DNA of 64,000 nt from Actinacidiphila paucisporea (GCF_900142575.1 NZ_FRBI01000009.1:186001-250000); one strand, 5' to 3'. Counted from the stretch's first letter, positions 10,270-19,045 are shown. The notes: generated by a model from the letters alone, not told the origin. Made by a program: numbers and translations.

Positions 10270-11298
10270 TCAGCGGTCCGGTCCCCGCCCGCCGGCGCGT
10301 GGTTCGCCGCTCGGCGGTTCAGGAAGCCACCAGCCGCGGCTGGCGGCGAGCACCCCCGCCTGGAACCGGCTGGCGGCGCCGAGCCGGGTGAGCAGCGCCT
10401 GCACCCTGCGCTGCACCGTGCGGTGACCGATGCCGAGCTGGCGTGCGATGGTCTCGTCCGGCATGCCCATCGCCAGCATCGAGATGATCCGCCGCTCCTC
10501 GTCGTTGACGAACTCCTCCTCGCCGACCGGCGCGATGCGCCCCGGCATGTACGGCTGCGCCTGCGCCCACAGCGACTCGAACAGCGAGGACAACGCGTCG
10601 AGCAACGCCGAGGGGTGGACCAGGATGCAGGCGTCGAGCACCTGCGGGGTGGCCATCAGCGGGATCAGCGCCGCCTGGTCGTCGGCGATGATCAGCTTCA
10701 TCGGCGCCTCCGGCACGAAACGCACCTCCTCGCCTGCCGCGATGTCCTCCTCCGCCCGCTCCATCGCGCCGGGGATGTTGAGGCTGTCGCGGGCATGGAT
10801 GAACCGGCTGCGCACGCCCCGACTGGCGATCATGGCCGCGGAGTTGACCCGCCCGCCGTCGCGGGCCTCGGCGTAGGGCGGCGCGTCGATGCCGCGGATC
10901 TCCTTCTCCGCGCGGTTGAACAGCTGCTGTCCGCAACGGGCGACGCCGTCACGGCCGTTGATGACCTGGATCAGCGAGGCCGAGTCGCGGTCCCGGCGCG
11001 CGTCGCGGTGCCGCTCGGTCAGAAGCTCGGTCAGGGCGCGCACCCGGTGGATGTCCCGCTCCCTGGCCAGCAGGAGCACCTCGACGGCGTGCCCGGGCGG
11101 CAGCGCGGTGTAGCAGGCCGGGCTGCCGGGCAGCCGTGAGACGAGCCCGCCGTCCTCCAGACGGAGCATGGCCGCGGCCACCGCGTCGGGCTCGATGCCG
11201 GTGCGGCGGGCCAACTCCTCGATGGGCAGGGGCAGGTTGTCGACGAGGACGAAATACAGCGTTTCGGTTGGCTGATCCAGACCGAGCACTTCCAGCAT
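10270..11298 (-). CDS. LuxR-type transcriptional regulator with TrmB-like N-terminal helix-turn-helix
   Basis: The ATG at 11298 has GGAGG five bases upstream; a GTG two codons earlier overlaps that site and is less likely. The N-terminal part (LPIEELARRTGIEPDAVAAA) looks like a winged-helix/TrmB-like domain, the middle like the sensor region of the Streptomyces orphan LuxR group (phospholipase-D-like region with RFIHARD), and the C-terminus is a GerE/LuxR DNA-binding domain (PDETIARQLGIGHRTVQRRV). About 342 residues is normal for this group. It stands alone and divergent from the kinase operon; a perfect inverted repeat lies just upstream of its start, pointing to autoregulation. The regulated genes are unknown. 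Confidence 0.85.
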   Translation of the reverse strand: MLEVLGLDQPTETLYFVLVDNLPLPIEELARRTGIEPDAVAAAMLRLEDGGLVSRLPGSPACYTALPPGHAVEVLLLARERDIHRVRALTELLTERHRDARRDRDSASLIQVINGRDGVARCGQQLFNRAEKEIRGIDAPPYAEARDGGRVNSAAMIASRGVRSRFIHARDSLNIPGAMERAEEDIAAGEEVRFVPEAPMKLIIADDQAALIPLMATPQVLDACILVHPSALLDALSSLFESLWAQAQPYMPGRIAPVGEEEFVNDEERRIISMLAMGMPDETIARQLGIGHRTVQRRVQALLTRLGAASRFQAGVLAASRGWWLPEPPSGEPRAGGRGPDR

Positions 11299-11309
11299 GG
11301 CCACCTCCG

Positions 11310-11340
11310 ACCAAACGGTAGCTCAAGGAGCCCGTTTGGT
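11310..11340. promoter_or_regulatory. Perfect 9-bp inverted repeat upstream of the LuxR-type gene
   Basis: ACCAAACGG (11310-11318) and CCGTTTGGT (11332-11340) are exact complements, spaced 13 bases apart. The centre-to-centre distance of 22 bases puts the half-sites on one face of the helix, two turns apart. The left half-site begins 12 bases before the regulator's start codon. This fits an operator for a dimeric regulator, most simply the LuxR-type protein itself. Confidence 0.55.
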
Positions 11341-11478
11341 TGAAGGTGCGACCTTTCAGCATGGTCCCTGGTGGGCGGCGCGCATCCCCGCCTATCGGCG
11401 TTCCGCCGCCCTGCCGGGACCGGCGGACGGACGTGGTGTCTGTGGACCCCTGAGGCCGCGGCGCGATAGCCTCGGGCG

Positions 11479-12126
11479 GTGACGGTGCGGTACTACCTGT
11501 ACATCAGCGACGCCAAGGTCGACATGCTGCTCGCGCAGATCGACCCCGCCTTCGAACAACGGAGCACCACCGAAGCCGGCATGGGTCTACGGCTGTTCAA
11601 CATCAAGCGCAGCGTCGAAGCACCGGCGCCCGACCGGACGGCCAAGCTGGAGCGCGTCCTGCGGCACCTGGACGAGAGCGGGCAGACGGGAACGGTGGAC
11701 GAGCCCGAACCGTACTTCCGCGGCACCCTGCCCATGCAGTGGGGAAAGCTGCCCAGCGCGAGCGGCGGGGCGCTGGTGTACTTCGGCGGCCGTACCGAGC
11801 AGACGATCCTCGGCCTCGGCGGAGCCGGCAGCCACGCCATCGGTCCGAGCGCGCCGCAGTCCCAGGACTTCGCGCCGTCATCGGCGCCGACGCTCCTGGC
11901 CGGTCTGGCCTCGGCCCTGTCGGCCGACGGTGTCGAGATGCCCGCCGACCGGCCCTCCCTGGCCTGGGTGCACACCGCGGGGCGGCTGCTGCGCGGCCCC
12001 CTGCAGACCGTGGAGTTCGTCGCCCGGCGCCTGCTGACCGGCCCCAGCCCGTACCCCGAACTCGACGCCCGCCCGGGCATGCGGGTACTGCTCGGCAGCC
12101 CCCTGTACGTCGCCCTCGCCGACTGA
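11479..12126 (+). CDS. DUF7019-like (SAVMC3_10250-like) protein
   Basis: A 215-residue protein beginning VRYYLYISDAKVDMLLAQI, which I recognise as the start of the actinobacterial family called SAVMC3_10250 or DUF7019; the match is from memory. GTG at 11479 is the start. There is no signal peptide or membrane segment. A Gly-rich centre (YFGGRTEQTILGLGGAGSH) and a C-terminal LLGSPLYVALAD follow. It is the first gene of a unit with a kinase-WD40 gene 13 bases downstream and an FHA-kinase after that, so it is probably an input or effector for kinase signalling. The molecular function is unknown. Confidence 0.65.
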   Translation: MTVRYYLYISDAKVDMLLAQIDPAFEQRSTTEAGMGLRLFNIKRSVEAPAPDRTAKLERVLRHLDESGQTGTVDEPEPYFRGTLPMQWGKLPSASGGALVYFGGRTEQTILGLGGAGSHAIGPSAPQSQDFAPSSAPTLLAGLASALSADGVEMPADRPSLAWVHTAGRLLRGPLQTVEFVARRLLTGPSPYPELDARPGMRVLLGSPLYVALAD

Positions 12127-12139
12127 CGGCGCGGCGACG

Positions 12140-15100
12140 GTGTCCGCGGTCTGGCAGCCCGGCGAGGTGGTCCTCGATCTGTACGAAGTGCTCGACGAGG
12201 TGCGAAGCGGCGGCATGGGGACGGTCCAGCGGGTCCGGCACCTGGGCTGGAACGTGGACCTCGCGGTCAAGACACCCCGGCCCGAGCAGGTCGCCTCCGA
12301 GAGCGGCAGGCGCCGGTTCGAGGCCGAGGCGGGCACCTGGGTGGGCCTGGGCCTGCACCCGCACACCGTCAACTGCGCCTACGTCCGCACCGTCGGCGGC
12401 GTGCCCCGGGTTTTCGCCGAGTGGGTCGACGGCGGCGACCTCGCCGAGGCGGTGGCCCGCGGCCGGCTCTACGACGGCGGGCCCAGGGCCGCCCTCGCGC
12501 GCGTCCTCGACGTCGCCGTCCAGACGGCATGGGGCCTCCAGCACGCCCACGCCACCGGCCTGGTCCACCAGGACGTCAAACCCGCCAACATCATGCTCGA
12601 ACCCGACGGAGTCGCCAAGGTCACCGACTTCGGGCTGGCCGGGGCACGCACACCGGACGCCGACGGGACGCCCGCGCCCGGCGTCACCTTCCGCGGCAGG
12701 ACGCGGCCGTACTGCTCACCGGAGCAGGCGCTCGCCGCTGCCGGGCGCCGGGACATCAGGCTGACGCCCGCGACGGACGTGTGGTCGTGGGCGCTGACGG
12801 TGCTGGAGATGTTCACCGGCCGCCGGCCGACCGACTACGGCCAGGCCGCCGCCGAGGCACTCGACGGACTGCTGGCCGGCGGCCCGCAGGACCCGCGGGT
12901 GCCGCCCCTGCCGCCGGCCGTCGCGGGCCTGCTGCGCCAGTGCTTCATGACCTCCGTCCCGGCGCGGCCGTCCCGGCTGGACGAGGTCGCCGGCGTCATG
13001 AGCGAGGTGTACGGCGACGTGGTCGGCACCCCCTACCCGCGGCCGGTCCCCGAGGCGGCCGCGCTGCTGGCGGACGGGCTCTCCAACCAGGCGCTGTCCC
13101 TGCTCGACCTCGGGCGCACCGAGGAGGCCGAGGAGCGGTGGCGGGAGGCCATGACGGCGGACCCGCACAGCCTGACCGCCACCTTCAACTTCGGTCTGCA
13201 CCGGTGGCGCGGCGCGCGGAAGACCGACGCGGAACTCCTCGCCGAACTGACCTCCGCCCGCGAGATCGGCGGCGACGACGCCCTGGGCGCGCGGCTGATC
13301 GGTCTGGTCCACCTGGAGCGCGACGACCGCGAACGGGCCGCGGAACTGCTGCGCCCGGCTGCCCCGGGGGAGCCGGAGCCGGCCGAAACCGCGGAGGCGC
13401 TGGCGGAGCTGGCACGTGATCCGGGGGCTCGCCCGGTGGTCCTGGCCGGCCACGAGGGAGTCGTGAGCGCCGTGGGGGTGACGGCCGACGGGGGCTTGGT
13501 GCTGTCCGGCGACTACGACGGGGTTCTCCGGCTGTGGGAGGTGGGAAGCGGCCGCTGCCTGCGGGAACTGACGTCCGAGGGCTCGCACGTCACGGCGGTC
13601 GCGGTGGACGGTCAGGGGCGGATCGGCCTGGTCGGCCGCGAGCAGGGTCCGCCGGAGGCGTGGGACCTCGCCGGCGGCGAGCGGCTGCCCCTGCCGGCGG
13701 GCCCGGTCGCCGAGGGCGTCACCATGGTCGCGCTCAGCGCCGACGGGTCGGTCGGCGCCACCGCGCACGCGGACGGCGCCCTGTGGTTCTGGCACCTGGG
13801 CACGGGAGGGCTTCTCGGCCCGGTCCCGAGCGGGACGGAACGCATGGCCGCGCTGGAGCTGGGTGACGGCGGCGACATCGCCGCGACCGCCGGCAGCCTG
13901 GGAGAGACGACGATCCGCCTGTGGGATGCCGGTGCGGGTGCGTGCCGGGCCGTTCTCACCGAGCCGCGGCAGTCCGAACCGTACCGCTCGGCGTGGGGCG
14001 GCTTCGTGCGCAAGGCCGCGGTGGCCCCGGGCGTGCGGTACGCCCTGCAGATATGGCAGGGGCCGATGGTGCTGTGGGAGGTGATGACGGGCCGGGTCGC
14101 CACGCAGGTGCCCCACGACGTGACGGACGTCTCGGCGCTCGCGCTGACGCCTGACGGCTCGCTGGCCGTCGTCGGAAGCGGCTCGCCGCTCCGGGCGGTG
14201 CAGACGTCGACCGGCCGGTGCCTGCGGACGTTCGACGACGGCATGTCCGTGCACACCTTCCACCTCGCGGTGAGCGGCGACGGCAGCCGTGCCGTGCTGG
14301 TCGCCGCCGACGGGCGGATCAGGGTGCAGCCCCTGCCGGTCCCGCGCTACCGCGCGCCGTGGGCGTACGCCCGGCCCCGGGCCGCCGGCGAACTGACCGA
14401 TCACGCCGGGCGGTTCCGGGCGGCGATGCGCGAGGGCGAGCGGCTCTTCGAAGAAGGCCGCTACGCGCGGTCGGCGGCCTGCCTGCGCACCGCGCGGGCC
14501 GTGCCGGGCCACGCCCGCAACCCCGACCTGCTCCACGCGTGGGGCACGCTCGGGCAGCACGGGCGGCGCACGGGACTGCGCGGTGCCTGGCAGACGTTCG
14601 ACTTCACCGGGCGTCTCGGCAGCCCCTCGGCGATGGCCTTCATCGGGGACACGAGCGTCTTCCTCGCCGGGCTGTTCCCTGACCGGTTCCTGCTGTGCGA
14701 CGCCGCCAACGCCCGGCAGAACCGCATGATCGCCGCGATGGTCACCGCTGCCGCGGCTCCGCTGATGACCAGCGACGGCGCGGCAGCGATCGTCCCGGGT
14801 CAGCTGGAGGCCGCCCTGCTCGATCTGACGGACGACCGGACCGTCATGCTGGAGCGTGACGACATCCGGGCGGTGGCCCTGACCGATGACCGCGCCTGGC
14901 TGCTGACCGGCGAGGACAGCGGAATGCTGTGCCTCTGGGACGTCGAGGACGTGCGGCGGCAGCGGCAGTACGCGGATCCGTCCTCCGGCTTCCGAGGCCA
15001 CCAGGGGCCGGTGGGCGCCGTCGCGATCAGCCCCGACCGCCGGTACGGGGTGTCGAACGCCTTCGCCGGCGCCGCGGAGGACCGGCGGCGGCGCACGGAC

Positions 15101-15634
15101 CTGGACGAGCTCTGCGGCTGGGACCTGGCGTCGGGCCGTTGCCTGTGGCGGCACACCGGGCGCCCGGGCGGCGCGCACCTGCGCTTCGCGCCGGACGGCC
15201 GGAGCCTCCTGGAGTACGGCCAGTTCGGCGTGCACGCCTACGACGCCGCGAGCGGCCGCCGGATCTACACGGTGGAGGGCCCGTACAACATCTCGACGCT
15301 CCGGATCACCGCGGACGGCCGGCGTGCGGTGATCGCCGGGTTCGGCACGCTGGTCGTCTTCGACCCGGCGACGGGCCGCGTGCTGCGCGAGATGCCCGAC
15401 CCTGGCCTGGTCAACACCGTCGCCCTCACCTCGGACGGCCGGTTCGCCCTCTCCGGCCTCGCGGACGAGGACGTGCACCTGTGGGACCTGGACCAGGGGC
15501 AGCGGCTGCAGGTCCTCGAAGGACACCGGGGCCAGGTCTTCGGCCTCGCCCTCAGCGCCGACGCCCGCCGGCTGCTGGTGGCCGAACTCGACTACGTGCG
15601 CTGCCTGGAACTCGAATGGGACTACGAGTGGTGA
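12140..15634 (+). CDS. Ser/Thr protein kinase with TPR-like linker and C-terminal WD40 propeller
   Basis: Residues about 10-290 are a Hanks-type kinase: Gly-loop SGGMGTVQ (23-30), ATP-binding Lys of LAVKTP (44), catalytic loop HQDVKPAN (143-150, with HQD instead of HRD) and DFG at 163-165. A short TPR-like stretch (LADGLSNQALSLLDLGRTEE) links to many WD40 blades starting VVLAGHEGVVSAVGV and ending VLEGHRGQVFGLALS, with a helical insert in between. Total 1,164 residues; no membrane segment, so it is cytoplasmic, unlike PknB types. Replacing the HRD Arg by Gln usually marks kinases that need no activation-loop phosphorylation. GTG at 12140 is the start. It is followed after one base by the FHA-kinase gene. 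Confidence 0.9.
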   Translation: MSAVWQPGEVVLDLYEVLDEVRSGGMGTVQRVRHLGWNVDLAVKTPRPEQVASESGRRRFEAEAGTWVGLGLHPHTVNCAYVRTVGGVPRVFAEWVDGGDLAEAVARGRLYDGGPRAALARVLDVAVQTAWGLQHAHATGLVHQDVKPANIMLEPDGVAKVTDFGLAGARTPDADGTPAPGVTFRGRTRPYCSPEQALAAAGRRDIRLTPATDVWSWALTVLEMFTGRRPTDYGQAAAEALDGLLAGGPQDPRVPPLPPAVAGLLRQCFMTSVPARPSRLDEVAGVMSEVYGDVVGTPYPRPVPEAAALLADGLSNQALSLLDLGRTEEAEERWREAMTADPHSLTATFNFGLHRWRGARKTDAELLAELTSAREIGGDDALGARLIGLVHLERDDRERAAELLRPAAPGEPEPAETAEALAELARDPGARPVVLAGHEGVVSAVGVTADGGLVLSGDYDGVLRLWEVGSGRCLRELTSEGSHVTAVAVDGQGRIGLVGREQGPPEAWDLAGGERLPLPAGPVAEGVTMVALSADGSVGATAHADGALWFWHLGTGGLLGPVPSGTERMAALELGDGGDIAATAGSLGETTIRLWDAGAGACRAVLTEPRQSEPYRSAWGGFVRKAAVAPGVRYALQIWQGPMVLWEVMTGRVATQVPHDVTDVSALALTPDGSLAVVGSGSPLRAVQTSTGRCLRTFDDGMSVHTFHLAVSGDGSRAVLVAADGRIRVQPLPVPRYRAPWAYARPRAAGELTDHAGRFRAAMREGERLFEEGRYARSAACLRTARAVPGHARNPDLLHAWGTLGQHGRRTGLRGAWQTFDFTGRLGSPSAMAFIGDTSVFLAGLFPDRFLLCDAANARQNRMIAAMVTAAAAPLMTSDGAAAIVPGQLEAALLDLTDDRTVMLERDDIRAVALTDDRAWLLTGEDSGMLCLWDVEDVRRQRQYADPSSGFRGHQGPVGAVAISPDRRYGVSNAFAGAAEDRRRRTDLDELCGWDLASGRCLWRHTGRPGGAHLRFAPDGRSLLEYGQFGVHAYDAASGRRIYTVEGPYNISTLRITADGRRAVIAGFGTLVVFDPATGRVLREMPDPGLVNTVALTSDGRFALSGLADEDVHLWDLDQGQRLQVLEGHRGQVFGLALSADARRLLVAELDYVRCLELEWDYEW

Positions 15635-15635
15635 C

Positions 15636-16913
15636 ATGCCGTCCTCCGTCACCCTGACCCTGCACGGCGCGCCGGCGGCCGCTCCGTATGTCTTCGGCGA
15701 CCGCACGACATGCCTGGTCGGCCGGGCTCGCGAATGCGGTATCCGGCTGGCCCGAACGGAGAAGAGAGCCTCACGGCACCACTGCATGCTCGACGTCAAT
15801 CCACCCAAGGTGCGGGTGCGGGACCTCGGCAGCCGCAACGGCACGTACGTCAACGGCGAGCGGCTGGCGCCCGGTCCGGCCGGGCGGGACCTGGCCGACG
15901 GTGACGAGATCGGCGTCGGCGGCGCGGTGCTGCGGGTCTCCGTCCGGGCGGTGGAAGCCGCGGCCGCGTCCACCGGGGCACGAGACCCCGTCGACGCCGC
16001 GCACGCCCTCATGGCCGCGGCTGAGGCCGGGGAACCGGACGCCGCCGGGATCCGCGGCTACCGCCTCCTCCAGGAACTCGGCCGCGGCGGACAGGGCGTC
16101 GTCCATCTCGCCCGGGACGAGCGGACCGGGGAACTGCTCGCCCTCAAGACCCTGCTGGCTCACGGCGCCGTCGACCCCGCCGCCCGCGACGGCTTCCTGC
16201 GGGAGTTCGCCTGTACGCGCGCCCTGCGCCATCCCAACGTCGTCGCCTTCCACGCCGGCGGCGCGCACGGCAGCACCTTCTACTTCACCTGCGAATACTG
16301 CCGTCTGGGCAGCGTCGCCGACCTCGCCGCCCGAGCCGGCGGCAGGTTGAGCGTCGACCGGGCAGTGGCCGTGACCCTCCAGACGCTCCGCGGACTGCAC
16401 TACGCGCACACCGCGGAGGTGCCCGTACAGCTGGCCGACGGGACCTCAGCGGTGCACCGGGGACTGGTGCACCGCGACATCAAACCGCAGAACCTCCTCC
16501 TCACCGGCTCCGGGAGCCGAGCGACCGTCAAAATCGCCGACTTCGGCCTGTCCAAGGCATTCGACAGCGCCGGCCTGTCGGGCCACACCCTCACCGGCGC
16601 CATGGGCGGCACCCTGGCCTTCATGCCGCGCGGCCAGGTCATCGACTTCAAGTACGCACGTCCCGAGGTCGATCTGTGGGCCACGACCGCCACCCTGTAC
16701 TGGATGCTCACCGGTTCGCCGCCGCGCGACTTCCCCGCCGGAGCCGATGCGGTCGACGTCGTCCTGCACGAGCCACCCGTACCCGTACGGGACCGGCTCC
16801 CCACACTTCCGCGCCGGCTCGCCGCGGTCATCGACACCGCGCTCATCGACAAGCCCCGCGTCGCTCCCACGACGGCGGCCGACCTGGCACACGCCATCCG
16901 TCAGGCACTCTGA
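15636..16913 (+). CDS. FHA-domain Ser/Thr protein kinase
   Basis: Residues 1-110 are an FHA phosphothreonine-binding domain (VGRARECGIRLA, ASRHHC, DLGSRNGTYVNG). After a short Ala-rich linker a complete Hanks kinase follows: ELGRGGQGVVHLA loop, ALKTLL Lys, HRDIKPQN catalytic loop and DFGLSK. There is no transmembrane segment. The ATG is one base after the stop of the kinase-WD40 gene, so the two are translated together. FHA domains bind phosphorylated partners, so this kinase may be recruited by, or act after, the first kinase. The phrase GTLAFMPRGQVIDFKYARPEVDLWA replaces the more common APE region, with PRGQ where PEQ or PEV is expected, which is unusual for an activation segment. Confidence 0.9.
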   Translation: MPSSVTLTLHGAPAAAPYVFGDRTTCLVGRARECGIRLARTEKRASRHHCMLDVNPPKVRVRDLGSRNGTYVNGERLAPGPAGRDLADGDEIGVGGAVLRVSVRAVEAAAASTGARDPVDAAHALMAAAEAGEPDAAGIRGYRLLQELGRGGQGVVHLARDERTGELLALKTLLAHGAVDPAARDGFLREFACTRALRHPNVVAFHAGGAHGSTFYFTCEYCRLGSVADLAARAGGRLSVDRAVAVTLQTLRGLHYAHTAEVPVQLADGTSAVHRGLVHRDIKPQNLLLTGSGSRATVKIADFGLSKAFDSAGLSGHTLTGAMGGTLAFMPRGQVIDFKYARPEVDLWATTATLYWMLTGSPPRDFPAGADAVDVVLHEPPVPVRDRLPTLPRRLAAVIDTALIDKPRVAPTTAADLAHAIRQAL

Positions 16914-17049
16914 CCGGCCGCCGCACCCCTCACCGCGCCAGCCGGGTCACGGGTGCCGGTGCGTCGTCCGCCCCACCGGCGGAGGGCGACGGCCGACGGC
17001 TGGAGCGGGACGGGCCGCCGAACCGCCGAGACATGTACGGTGTGGGGCG

Positions 17050-17586
17050 ATGGACGAGGACGTGCGGCCCTGGGACGTGGCGGCGCCGCTGGTACGGGCC
17101 GCGCAGCGCGGGGACGCCTTCGCCATGGACGACCTGCTGAAGCTGGTGACGCCGTACGTCACCCGGCTGTGCACCCCGATCGCCCCGGCCGACACCGCGG
17201 ACGCCGTGCAGGAATCGCTTGTCGCGGTGTTCAGGGGGTTGCGCGGGCTGCGGGACCCGCAGGCGGTCTACGGGTGGGTGCGCGCGGTCACCGTACGGGA
17301 GGCCGTCCGGGTGGCGCGGCGTACCGCTGGCGAGACGCCCGCCGCCCCCGAGGAGATCGCCCGGCTGCAGGACCTGCTGCCCGGCGTAGGCGGCGGTGAA
17401 CTGAGCGCAGAAGTGCGGGACTTGCTCGTCCGACTGCCCGTCCAGCACCGGACCGTTCTGGTCCTGCGGGAATTGGAGGGCCTCGACGAGCGTACGACGG
17501 CCGAACTGCTCGGCGTGCCCGAGGGCACCGTGAAGTCCCGCCTCAACAGAGCCCGTTCCTCCTTCCGGAAGGCGTGGACACGGTGA
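17050..17586 (+). CDS. Sigma-70 family RNA polymerase sigma factor (ECF-like)
   Basis: About 178 residues. Region 2 is seen in ADTADAVQESLVAVFRGL with the following RDPQAVYGWVRAV; region 4 in LPVQHRTVLVLRELEGLDER and the helix-turn-helix TAELLGVPEGTVKSRLNRA. ATG at 17050 is the start; longer in-frame openings run back into the previous gene's shadow. The 3' end overlaps the SRPBCC gene by 4 bases (GTGA), so both are one unit. No anti-sigma factor gene with a ZAS motif is beside it; the SRPBCC partner may fill such a place or be its target. Confidence 0.9.
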   Translation: MDEDVRPWDVAAPLVRAAQRGDAFAMDDLLKLVTPYVTRLCTPIAPADTADAVQESLVAVFRGLRGLRDPQAVYGWVRAVTVREAVRVARRTAGETPAAPEEIARLQDLLPGVGGGELSAEVRDLLVRLPVQHRTVLVLRELEGLDERTTAELLGVPEGTVKSRLNRARSSFRKAWTR

Positions 17587-18038
17587 ACGCACCCGACCCG
17601 GTCGCCCGGCTGCGCGTATTGGCCGCGGGGCTGCGCGCGCCCTTGTACGCCGAGGCCACACTCGGTCTGCCTTTCGACCAGGTGTGGGCGGTCATCGCCG
17701 ACCTGGAGGGCGAGTTGCCTCACCTGGTCTCCTTCGTGCGGGAGTTCAGGGTTCCGCCCGGCGACAGCGAGCACAAAACAGCGCAGGCCGTGGACGTGCT
17801 CGGATTGCGCGGGCCGTTCGACGTGCGGCTGAGCCCCGGCTGGTGCCTCATGCAGTCCCGTCTGGTGACGATGGGAGTGGCCGCCGCACCGGACGGTCCC
17901 GGGACCCGGCTCGCCGTCTGCGGCGCGGCACGCCCCGCAGCACTCGGCCCCGTGCAGCGCGTGTACCGCCGCCTCCTCGGGGGACGCCGCACGCGTGCCT
18001 TCTTCCGCGAGGTGGAGCGCCGCGCCGCCCTGCGCTGA
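17583..18038 (+). CDS. SRPBCC-like small-ligand protein
   Basis: 151 residues. The start is the GTG at 17583 that overlaps the sigma-factor stop; a GTG three codons earlier is possible. The pattern LGLPFDQVWAVIADLEGELP followed by alternating beta strands and a final Arg-rich helix (FFREVERRAALR) matches the START/SRPBCC helix-grip fold that binds hydrophobic ligands. Translational coupling to a sigma factor suggests a linked role, possibly ligand sensing. It ends 4 bases before the end of the convergent hydrolase gene. Confidence 0.7.
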   Translation: MNAPDPVARLRVLAAGLRAPLYAEATLGLPFDQVWAVIADLEGELPHLVSFVREFRVPPGDSEHKTAQAVDVLGLRGPFDVRLSPGWCLMQSRLVTMGVAAAPDGPGTRLAVCGAARPAALGPVQRVYRRLLGGRRTRAFFREVERRAALR

Positions 18039-18042
18039 CCCC

Positions 18043-18924
18043 TCAGCCGGCCCCGGCGATGAGCTCCCGCAAGGCCTCGGCCACCAACTCCGGCCGCTCC
18101 TCGTGCAGATGGTGCCCCGCACCCGGCACCACCCGCACGGTCAGGCCGTCCGCTTCGGGAGCGCCGCCACGCAGCAGGGCCGGGGGGATCACCGGGTCCA
18201 ACGCACCGCCCAGGACCAGCGTCGGGACGGCCGGCCGGCGACGGCGGTGGACGCCCCGGAAGCCCGCCGGGATGTCCCGCACGACGTACTGCCAGAACAT
18301 CGCCTGCCCGGCATGGGCCGAGGCCTGCGCCGCCTCGGTGAACTCCGCGAGATCCGCCTCCCGCCACACCGCCCGGTCGGCGACGGCGCGACGCAGCAGA
18401 TACCGCGTGAAGGCCGGCCAGTGCCGCAGGACCAGCCGTCCGACCACCGGGTACTCGACGAAGGCGGTGAACCACATCCGCCACAGATGCGGTAGGACGT
18501 CACGGTGCCGCGTCCACGGATGCGCCATGTTCAGCGCCAGAAAGGCACGGAAGCGCTCCGGGGCCCGCTGGCAGAGCCGGAATCCCACCCCGGCGCCCCA
18601 GTTGTGCCCGACCAGGGTCACCCGGTCGAGGCCGAGTTCGTCCAGGAGCGCTATGACGTCGTCGCCGAGCCCGTCCGTGTCGTAACCGCGCCCGGTCTGC
18701 TCCGACCAGCCGAAACCGCGCAGATCGACGCAGATCAGCCGGTGGTCGCCGGCGAGCAGCGGGACGAGGGCCCGCCACGCGTACCAGTGCTGTGGGAAGC
18801 CGTGCAGCAGCACGACGGGCTCGCCGCTGCCGGACTCGGCGAGATGCAGCCGGGCCCCCCGGACGGTCACCCACCGGTGCACGACCCCGTCCAACGGTGG
18901 CATGGGGCGATCGGTGTTGGTCAT
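18043..18924 (-). CDS. Alpha/beta hydrolase, epoxide-hydrolase/dehalogenase-like, with Asn at the nucleophile position
   Basis: A 293-residue alpha/beta hydrolase: oxyanion motif LLHGFPQHWYAW, DLRGFGWSE, nucleophile elbow VGHNWGAG, a cap domain (residues about 140-215), acid LGGALDPVIP and catalytic His in VPGAGHHLHEE. The order and the HGFPQ and GHxWGA motifs are those of epoxide hydrolases and haloacid/haloalkane dehalogenases, which carry Asp (GHDWGA) at the elbow. Here the codon is AAC, Asn, one base away from GAC. The protein may be inactive, or need deamidation. No operon partner. Confidence 0.85.
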   Translation of the reverse strand: MTNTDRPMPPLDGVVHRWVTVRGARLHLAESGSGEPVVLLHGFPQHWYAWRALVPLLAGDHRLICVDLRGFGWSEQTGRGYDTDGLGDDVIALLDELGLDRVTLVGHNWGAGVGFRLCQRAPERFRAFLALNMAHPWTRHRDVLPHLWRMWFTAFVEYPVVGRLVLRHWPAFTRYLLRRAVADRAVWREADLAEFTEAAQASAHAGQAMFWQYVVRDIPAGFRGVHRRRRPAVPTLVLGGALDPVIPPALLRGGAPEADGLTVRVVPGAGHHLHEERPELVAEALRELIAGAG

Positions 18925-19000
18925 GAGGAACCCTTCGGCCGGATGCGAGAGTGGCGTTCACCCCGCCAGGAGGAGCACGGTCCGGCAAAGGTTCCCTCGC

Positions 19001-19045
19001 GGCCGGCGCGGCCGGCGCGGCCGGCGCGGCCGGCGCGGCCGGCGC
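19001..19045. repeat. Five perfect copies of a 9-bp GC tandem repeat
   Basis: The unit GGCCGGCGC is repeated five times without a mismatch between the hydrolase start (18924) and the zinc-ribbon gene (19156). Each unit has the NaeI-like palindrome GCCGGC. It is non-coding with the gene calls used here. Confidence 0.9.

Noticed and set aside
12716..16012. A 1,098-codon minus-strand frame opposite the kinase genes
   Set aside because: Shadow frame; the plus strand has kinase, FHA and WD40 motifs throughout.
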